A stretch of 64,000 nucleotides of DNA from Spirodela intermedia (taxonomy: Eukaryota > Streptophyta > Magnoliopsida > Alismatales > Araceae), in NCBI GenBank assembly GCA_902729315.2, contig LR746280.1, positions 1,294,501-1,358,500 of the forward strand. Direction: 5' to 3'. This document shows, one piece after another, positions 56,826-64,000 of the stretch. Under the pieces are notes generated by a model, which saw nothing but the letters and a program-made list of their open reading frames with translations, was not told the DNA's origin and did no database searches. Numbering within the stretch: the first letter of the stretch is position 1; each line of letters opens with the position of its first letter. A program made the translations under genes and the position numbers.

Positions 56826-56999
56826 TGCTGACAGTCGATGGCTGACAGGAAGAACTCAGCAACATCCCCTCTTCATCTCTCCCTCTTCTCCAATTCGTTC
56901 TACCCTCCCTTCGTAGAGAGGAGCTTTGAGAGTAGAGTGTGGAAAAAAATGAGATTTTTTTTTCCCACTACGGAAGGTAGAGCACATGGCAACTCAACC

Positions 57000-58480
57000 A
57001 GATCAAATGATGGGCCCCACTTTTTATAGCTTCATTTACGTAAAATCTACAAATCTGACCAATCAAGTTGGGTGTTTCCACGCTGATGGCGTCACATAAC
57101 TGCCACTTTGGAAATGTAAAACTTTTTATGAAATCCCTCGGTAATATTATTAACAACATAACTATCCCAAAATTTTCATAATCGCCCTAGATGATTAAGA
57201 GATTTCACTTAACTCTTGCAATCATCTTCCTAGCTTAATCCCTTTTGTTCACAGCCTTTGAGTGCTCAGGTCAAGTCCGATCTAAATTTTCTCTCAAAAA
57301 ATTACCAGGACAGATCTATAAAAATGGGCCTACCTTCATAAATCTTCATAAATATATTAGTAGGTTTGTTGGCCAATGGATCAACATGGTAGGTGTGAGC
57401 ATCCCAGAGAGACAAATAAAATTATGGGTTTATCTTATATTATGTCAGTCTCATATGAGGTGTTGATGAATGTCCTAGTGGTGGATGAAGATAATTTCCA
57501 TAATGACGGGAGTTTTTTTTTTATAATTTGGATTATTTTAATATCCTCACCGAGTAAAAATAGGCAGCAATTGACTTTGACTAATGATGTCAGGCATACC
57601 TTTTCCATCGCCTTCAACTAATGGGAATTTGAGATTGACGGGTTAGTTAAATTCAACGGTAGTCTCTTATGGGGACGTGGAATCGGTCGTCTCCCATGCT
57701 GTGAGCTGGTGGACTCTGAGCTGGTCTCCGCCCTGGTCTGATCATCACGTGATACGTATGATATGGTTCTTGGCTGCGCTTTGATCCCGTGAGGCCCATT
57801 TGACGGTCGCCCCTTTACTTATCGGACATCTGAAGGGTCCGCTTACCCGTTCATTCAGTGGATTCAGTGAAAACAAGTCAAAGTTGGATTCTACATGGTC
57901 AACAAAATTATTGGGCCGGGCCCAAATTCCTTAAATGGGCAGAACGTGTGACGCATTTTATTTTTGGGCTGGCCCATTTGATATTCCCTCCCCTCCCGTT
58001 AAGCAAATCTGCGAGCACGCAACCCGAGTTACTGGGAAGATTCCTGGATCGTGTTTTGGTAGGACTGAGTTTTCAGAATAAGTGCTGCCCAAAATCGGGG
58101 CCCACATGATGTGGCATGTACGGTCAGGAATCAGCATCAACTATTTGCCGTCCCGTTTTGGGCCTCCAAATCAGTATATATTTAATATTTTAAAAAAAAC
58201 CTTTTGTCTGTGGGCCCTAGGAAGAGCCGGTCCAAATTCCACACGAGTCATGGACCGGATCCATTACGATTCAGTCACAGAGAGTGAGACACATAGACGA
58301 AAGGTGAGAAACACGTGGGTGAAGCTCATGCATACACGTGGCAAGGACGTGTGGGCCAGCTAGGAATTTACTCCGTCTATAATATTTAAAAAATAGGAAA
58401 CAAGGTGTAATATAACCTTGAATTATTAGGGAAGGGCGAATAGGTGGACGGTACGCAGAGAGGTGTCGGTATCGCGCCAT
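57000..58480. repeat. PERK upstream region, copy C, joined to the ankyrin-AAA 5' flank
   Basis: 57000-57930 is the third copy of the PERK 5' flank. 57950-58480 is shared only with copy B. This is the likely ancestral arrangement, with PERK and ankyrin-AAA divergent. Confidence 0.75.
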
Positions 58481-58792
58481 CGGAGGAAGTCGACGCCGGA
58501 ACTGCCGGCGGTGGGCCCGTCGGAGAGGAAGGAGGAACAGCTGTGAAAACGAGGACCAAGGTCTCAGTGGCCTCGTGAAGTCGGTGGATCCTCTCTCTCT
58601 CTCTCTCTCTTCCTTCCTTGCCTTCAAAAGTCACATGCAGGAGGAAGAAGGGCATCTGGATCTAGGGGAGTGAGGAAGAGGAGGAGGGAGGAAGGAGGAA
58701 GGAGGGAGGAGGTGGTGGCGCCGCTGGCGGCGGGAGAGGAGTTGGTATCTGCGGCTGAGTCTGTGGATCGTCCGTCGGATTTTCTCGGGGGC

Positions 58793-58800
58793 TATAAATA
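58793..58800 (+). promoter_or_regulatory. TATA box of the ankyrin-AAA gene
   Basis: TATAAATA in GGGGGCTATAAATAGCACGTGG lies 158 bp before the start codon and is followed at once by a CACGTG G-box. A polypurine GGA-rich tract lies at about 58665-58730 just upstream. Confidence 0.6.
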
Positions 58801-58957
58801 GCACGTGGAGGAGAGGGGGCGTGAGGGGGAGAGAGAAGGAGCAGAGGAGGGCGAGAAGAAGGTTACGTTCCTCCACCTTTGATCCCTCCTTTCTGAGGGG
58901 AGATCGGGGAGACAAAGGTGAGGAGAGGAGCACAGCAAGAGGACGGGGGAGGAAGCC

Positions 58958-61900
58958 ATGCCGCCGGGCGTAGATCACCGGGTGAGGCCTGCGAGGCCGA
59001 CCACCGTCCACGGCTTCGTTCAGCTCGGGGACCTCTCCGGGCTTCAGAAGAAGCTGGCGGAGAATCCCTCTCTCCTCAATGAGAGGAACGAAATCGTACG
59101 TCGCTCTCCTGTCCCCATTCCTCTTTTTGTTTTTTCTTCTTCCTGTTCCCCCCCTTCCAGATCTCTCGGTGTGTTTTTCATCGTTCTTCTTCCAGTTTGG
59201 TAGGATCTTCTGTTCGGCTCGGGATTCTTAAACCTTCGATCCTTCTTCCCCTTCTGCTCTCTGCTGCGTTTCCTATTCCGGATCCGATTATTTACGGGAA
59301 CATCTACTCTGGCGAGCGATGATTTCTCCCGTTTCATCACAATCTTAGATCTTCGTTAATTGATGGATTGGGAGCCTCCCCGTTCCTGATATCCTTTCAA
59401 GATCCACGAGTATATCTGATTTTCTTTTAGGAGCAGAGCAGAAATCTGTGCCGGATCGGTAGAAACGGCAAGCAGAGCTCAAGAATATCTAGAATGAGAA
59501 TGCCGATCTATTCCCTCCCTTTGCGGTGGCTTCGAGATGGAAATCCTCCACCAAAGAGGCAAAACCGTTCAAATCCGCAAATCACAAATCATTTCAGTCT
59601 CGCTTATGAACATCCTGATTCATAAAGCTGCTGTGCATTGCGTGCCTTCCTCATTTGAATGATCAACCTTGTGAACCCCCTTTGCAGATGGTCCAGACGC
59701 CCCTTCATGTTGCCTCGGGTTACAATAACGTTGGGATCGTCAAGTTCCTTCTCAACTGGAACGGACCCGACAAGGTGGAGTTGGAAGCAAAAAACATGGT
59801 AATTTGATCTCTCCGATCCATAATTTTTCTTTGGCTTGCTGTTGTTTCTGCTCGTTTTCCTCCCCGAGAGATCGATCTGATACATGTAAACTCTACTTGG
59901 ACGCTACGCAGTACGGGGAGACACCACTGCACATGGCTGCGAAAAATGGGTGCAGTGAGGCGGCAGAGCTGCTCATCCAGCACGGGGCAATCATAGAAGC
60001 ACGGGCTAATGTAAGTAGTCCCATCAATGGCCGGATCCCTTCTTTAGCAGCTGCTTGCTCCGATGGGTTTCTGATCGAGTTCTGAAATCATCCTTTCTTA
60101 TTACCTATTTTTCTCATCGGCCCGTCGGGCCTTCTGATCGAGTTTTGAGAACATTTCTGTCCTGCGTGTGAAAATCGATCCGTTCATCGTTCCTGATCTT
60201 CATGTATCATTGTCAGTTTTCTTTTTCGGGTAATCTGTTGACTTTCCGATCGATCTAACCCTGAGTTCGCCTTCACATTTCTCCTGTACCCGTGAAGAAA
60301 TGCATGTCCCTCTTCGGCATCTAGTCGCATAAATTCTTACCCTCGTCATGTTCAGTTGACTTTACGGTCAAGTTGTAAGGTCAAAATCTCCTCCCGAAGA
60401 GTTTCACAACGGACTCCTTTCTGAGCATCAAAAACATCAAAAACTCACTTTGCTGTCACAAAGTCCGTTGACTTCGAGTTCTGAGATCATATCCCTGGTT
60501 CCGCAGAATGGGATGACCCCGCTGCACCTGGCCGTCTGGCACGCCCTCCACGCCGAAGACCCCAGCACGGTCGGCACACTGCTGAAACACAACGCTGACT
60601 GCAGCCTCGTTGACGACGTGGGTTTCTTCTTTCCTTTTGTTTTCTTTTTTTTTGGTCTCCTCTTGAAAATCTCCAGCGATCTGAAAATGGCCGATCAATG
60701 GCGGCGGCGATGATGCAGGAAGGGGTGACCCCGCTGAACCTGCTCTCTAAAGCGTCGAACGGGGGAAAGCTGCAGCAGCTCCTCCAGAGGCACGCTGAGG
60801 AGCAGAGGCGGCGGAAGGCCCTGGAGATCTGCAAGGATGCGACGGCGAAGATGGCGGAGTTTGAGACTGCCATGGCGACCATCGTGGGACTGGAAGAGAT
60901 AAAATCTCAGCTGCACAGGTGGGCGAAGGGGATGCTCATGGATGAGCGCCGGAGATCTCTAGGGTTGAAGATCGCTCCCCGGAGGCCTCCTCACATGGCC
61001 TTCCTCGGCAGCCCTGGAACAGGTAAAAAAGCCGGCTCCTTTCTCTCTCCGTTGACCTCTCTTTGTAGAAAGCATTGCCTCTCATGGATGTGATCTTCTT
61101 CTTTGTACTGTACAGGGAAAACAATGATCGCTCGCCTCCTGGGGAAGCTGCTCCATATGGTGGGATTTCTGCCCACCGACAGGGTCACTGAAGTCCAACG
61201 GACAGATCTGGTGGGAGAATTCGTGGGCCACACCGGACCCAAGACCAGGAGAAAGGTAATTATTATAATAATAAACCACAATCTCTGCCCATTTCATTAT
61301 TTTCTCGCCCATAAATTACGACAACAGGAAGAATATAAAAATAATAGAAAATAAAAAATAGGGAAGCATAGCGCAATTTAAATAAATAAATAAATAAGGA
61401 AAACCGTAGCATAAGAAATGATGGGTGTTTAAAACTCCGTTGACCTACGATTGCAGCTGGAGCAAGCGGAAGGGGGGATTCTTTTCGTGGACGAAGCGTA
61501 CCGTTTGATTCCGATGCAGAAGTCGGACGACAAGGACTACGGGTTGGAGGCCCTGGAGGAGATCATGTCTGTGATGGATACCGGGAAGATCGTGGTCATA
61601 TTTGCCGGGTACGAGGAGCCGATGAAGCGCGTCATAACCTCCAACGAGGGCTTCTACAGGCGGGTGACCAAGTTCTTCCACTTCAAGGACTTCAGCACCT
61701 CGGAGCTCTCCCAGATCCTGCACCTTAAGATGGTGGACACCGAGGTGGGCAGCTCCCTCTACGGCTTCAGGCTGCACCCTTCCTGCACCAATGAGGCCGT
61801 GACCCAGCTCATCGAAACCGAAACAACGGAGCAGCAGAGGAAGGAGATGAACGGGGGCCTGATCGAGCCGATGCTCATCAACGCCAGGGAGAATTTGGAT

Positions 61901-61993
61901 CACCGGCTGGGATTCGACTGTATAGACACCGACGATCTGCTCACCATCACCATGGAGGATCTGCGCGCCGGCCTGCAGCTGCTCCGCCGTTGA
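58958..61993 (+). CDS. Ankyrin-repeat / AAA (CbxX-CfxQ-like) ATPase
   Basis: Seven exons join in frame: 58958-59095, 59688-59798, 59912-60010, 60507-60617, 60719-61022, 61116-61255 and 61457-61993, giving 479 residues. The Arabidopsis protein of this layout (At3g24530, from memory) is about 481 residues. The N-terminal half has ankyrin repeats (TPLHVASGYNNVGIVKFLL, TPLHMAAKNGCSEAAELLI, TPLHLAVWHALHAEDPSTV, TPLNLLSKASNGGKLQQLL). The C-terminal half is an AAA module with Walker A GSPGTGKT split by intron 5, Walker B GGILFVDEAYRL, and the downstream IVVIFAGYEEPMKRVI and FYRRVTKFFHF segment. This module resembles bacterial and plastid CbbX rubisco-activase-like ATPases. No transit peptide is obvious; substrate unknown. 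Confidence 0.93.
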
Positions 61994-62568
61994 GCGCCCC
62001 ACCGCTGTGATCTCTCGTTCCCTGAACATATGGAAGTGAAGGTTAGGTCGGCAGTGTCAGACTTATGATCCCTATCTTTGTAATTTCTTCTGATTTGATT
62101 TGTTTGAAAGAACACGGGCATGTTCCCGCTCGTGGGATTTGGAGAATAACATGGGCTCTTCCATTATTCGAGCTGGTTACGTGACCCCTCGCTAAATCTT
62201 GAATGTTGCTCTATTTGTCGGATGATATCCTCTTCTTCGTTACAGTGAGGAAGAGAACCCTACCCCGATGGAGCTCCCTCAGTTCTAGGGCGGAGGTTTG
62301 GGTCTGCGTGATGTGGTTCTACCCCCCTGGATATATGCGGCTGGGTGGCCTGAATCAGGCAAAGAAACTGTCAAGAAAAAAATATCAGAATTTACAAATC
62401 AAGCATATATATAAATACCTTATTAAAGCCAGGGTAGAGGAGCAGTCGTGTGATAATGGAGCTGACCTGTTTGAAGTCAACTGAGATCAAAGTCTAAAGC
62501 ACCGTCATGGGCGGAGTGGATGAACTCCGTGAGTGAATTCTCTGAGCTATAATGAGCATACCGTGTAG
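61994..62568. other. 3'-3' intergenic region between ankyrin-AAA and PPR genes
   Basis: About 575 bp between convergent stop codons. Nothing beyond presumed 3' untranslated regions was seen. Confidence 0.6.
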
Positions 62569-64000
62569 TTATGTGATCGAGCTGAAGGATTCATCGTCGA
62601 CTTTCCCCACTGCCTCGAGGATCGACGAATAGGTTATCAGATCGTAGTCGAACCCGTTTAACCTCATCTTCTTCATCAACCTAGCTGCCTCCTCGAGCAT
62701 ACCAGCTCGGCTGAGTGAACCCAGAACCGTGTTGTAGGAGACGGCATCAGGTTTGACCTCGGATGTCTTCATTCTTGAGAGCATCTCCATTGCAGGCTTG
62801 GGGCCGCCGATCTTCCCCAGGCCATTCAGAATTATGTTGTGAGAGTTTAGATCAGGAGCACAGCCGTGTTCTTGCATCGATCTGAGAACAGAGTAAGCTT
62901 CGTCGATCAGCCCTGCCCTGACCATTCCAGCCATCAGGGCATTGTAGGCGAACACATCGGGAGTGCAGCCGAGCTTCTTCATTTCGCTGAAGAGATCTAA
63001 TGCGTCGTCCAAACGGCCGCACTTGCCGAGGTGTTTGATCATCACGGCGTAGACTCGAGAGCTCGACAAGCCGCAGTTCTCTCTCAGCTCTTGGAACAAC
63101 TCCCCCGCCGCCTCGTATCGCTTGGCCTTCCCGAGAGCGTTGATCAAACTGCAGTACGCCGCCGGGCACGGCGGGAATCCTCTCTCGTCCATTTCCTCGA
63201 GCAGTCGCAGCGCGTATTCCACTCTGTTTGTCTTGCACAAACCATCGATGAGAATGGAGTAGGTGAAGGCGCTGGGGAGGATGCCGTTCTCCTTCATTTT
63301 CTCGAACCAGTGGGAAGCTTCGGCTGCGTCGGATTTTGAATCGAAGAGAGACTTGATTATGGTGTTGTAGGTCACCACATTTGGGGGACAGTGCAGGGCT
63401 TTCATTTCGTCGAAGAGCTTGAGGGCGTCCTCCAGTCGGCCAGCCTTACTCATGATGTTGATGAGATTGTTGATGAGGACCGTGTCTGGGTTGCAGCCCC
63501 TCCGACGCATATCTGCAAATACTTTGTAAGCATCATCTGTTCTTCCTGCTCCTCCCAGGCCCTTGATTAGTTCTGTGTAGGTGAAGACATTCGGAACGCA
63601 GCAGGTATCCCTCATCTGATGGAAGATATCCAGAGCTCTGTCGACCTGCCCGGATTTGAAGAACATGCTCATTAGAGTGTTGTAGATCTTCGGCGTAGGT
63701 TGCAGGTGATTCTCCTTCATCTCCTCGAACAATCTTACGGCGGAATCCCCGCGACCTAGCTTGCAGAAGGCGGCGATCAGGGATTCGTAAGTCACTGTGT
63801 CGGGCAAGCAGCCGCCGCCTTCGTCGCACATCTCGTTGTAGATCTCATGCACCTTCTCGAGGTGCCCCTCCTGCATCAGGACGCCGATCATGGCGTTGTA
63901 GGCCATTGCCGTGGCCCTGCATTTGCGCGTTTTGATCTGGTAGAAGATCGTGCAGGCCTTGTCCACCATTTTTGCTCCACCGAGAATCCTCACGATCTCT
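62569..64000 (-). CDS. P-type pentatricopeptide repeat protein, At3g16010-like (5' part outside the window)
   Basis: One long uninterrupted minus-strand frame enters from the right edge and stops at 62569-62571. It encodes about 12 consecutive 35-residue PPR motifs, for example TYESLIAAFCKLGRGDSAVR, TYTELIKGLGGAGRTDDAYK, TYNTIIKSLFDSKSDAAEAS, AYCSLINALGKAKRYEAAGE, VYAVMIKHLGKCGRLDDALD and SYNTVLGSLSRAGMLEEAAR, ending in TYSSILEAVGKVDDES. There is no E/DYW extension, so it is P class, which usually binds organellar RNA in stability, splicing or translation. The GTG at 63993 is not a start: the frame continues as REIVRILGGAKMVDKA. The order of repeats and the C-terminus match At3g16010 as I recall it. 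One repeat (SKSDAAEAS) is a residue longer than canonical. Confidence 0.93.
   Translation of the reverse strand, partial: EIVRILGGAKMVDKACTIFYQIKTRKCRATAMAYNAMIGVLMQEGHLEKVHEIYNEMCDEGGGCLPDTVTYESLIAAFCKLGRGDSAVRLFEEMKENHLQPTPKIYNTLMSMFFKSGQVDRALDIFHQMRDTCCVPNVFTYTELIKGLGGAGRTDDAYKVFADMRRRGCNPDTVLINNLINIMSKAGRLEDALKLFDEMKALHCPPNVVTYNTIIKSLFDSKSDAAEASHWFEKMKENGILPSAFTYSILIDGLCKTNRVEYALRLLEEMDERGFPPCPAAYCSLINALGKAKRYEAAGELFQELRENCGLSSSRVYAVMIKHLGKCGRLDDALDLFSEMKKLGCTPDVFAYNALMAGMVRAGLIDEAYSVLRSMQEHGCAPDLNSHNIILNGLGKIGGPKPAMEMLSRMKTSEVKPDAVSYNTVLGSLSRAGMLEEAARLMKKMRLNGFDYDLITYSSILEAVGKVDDESFSSIT

Noticed and set aside
62852-63238. 128-codon minus-strand frame inside the PPR gene
   Set aside because: Out-of-frame shadow of the PPR coding sequence.

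Overview
The window is nuclear DNA from a flowering plant. The genes have many GT-AG introns, exons are GC-rich against AT-rich introns and spacers, CT/GA microsatellites are common, and the gene families (PERK kinase, RopGEF/PRONE, PTS2-type aspartate aminotransferase, thylakoid Plsp1, P-type PPR) are plant ones. The lineage cannot be fixed from the sequence; a monocot or early-diverging angiosperm is a guess. No organellar, bacterial or rRNA/tRNA genes were seen.

Layout: 977-2304 (+) Arg/Gly/Pro-rich RanBP2-type zinc-finger protein, 5' end unresolved; 3751-8449 (+) aspartate aminotransferase of the peroxisomal ASP3 type, 12 exons, with a triplicated module in its promoter; 8971-11610 (+) RopGEF, 6 exons, one a GC-AG intron; 11919-17622 (-) CCDC25-like NFACT-R protein; 18665-24970 (+) ER protein disulfide isomerase-like PDIL1-5 type ending in KDEL; 25408-27790 (-) Plsp1; 28580-33390 (-) Rab7/RABG3 GTPase whose last intron holds about nine 113-bp tandem repeats; 34950-41542 (-) PERK receptor-like kinase; 42797-58480 two decayed tandem copies of the PERK locus, invaded by a Ty3-like retroelement remnant and by two opposite-facing 1.64-kb TG...CA elements with perfect 5-bp target duplications; 58958-61993 (+) ankyrin-repeat plus AAA (CbxX/CfxQ-like) ATPase; 62569-64000 (-) 3' part of a PPR protein like At3g16010.

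The genes are independent housekeeping or signalling loci, not a pathway. Several (RopGEF, Plsp1, PERK, ankyrin-AAA) match, from memory, neighbours in the Arabidopsis At3g2453x-At3g2462x block, suggesting old microsynteny. The most interesting signals are the repeat array that multiplies the terminal 3' splice-site region of RABG3, the snRNA-type USE+TATA promoter inside the paired TG...CA elements, the serial duplication and decay of PERK, the triplicated aminotransferase promoter module, and the dual-start PTS2 arrangement of the aminotransferase. Exon coordinates were joined by eye using splice consensus, reading frame and family knowledge; each complete model sums to an uninterrupted frame.
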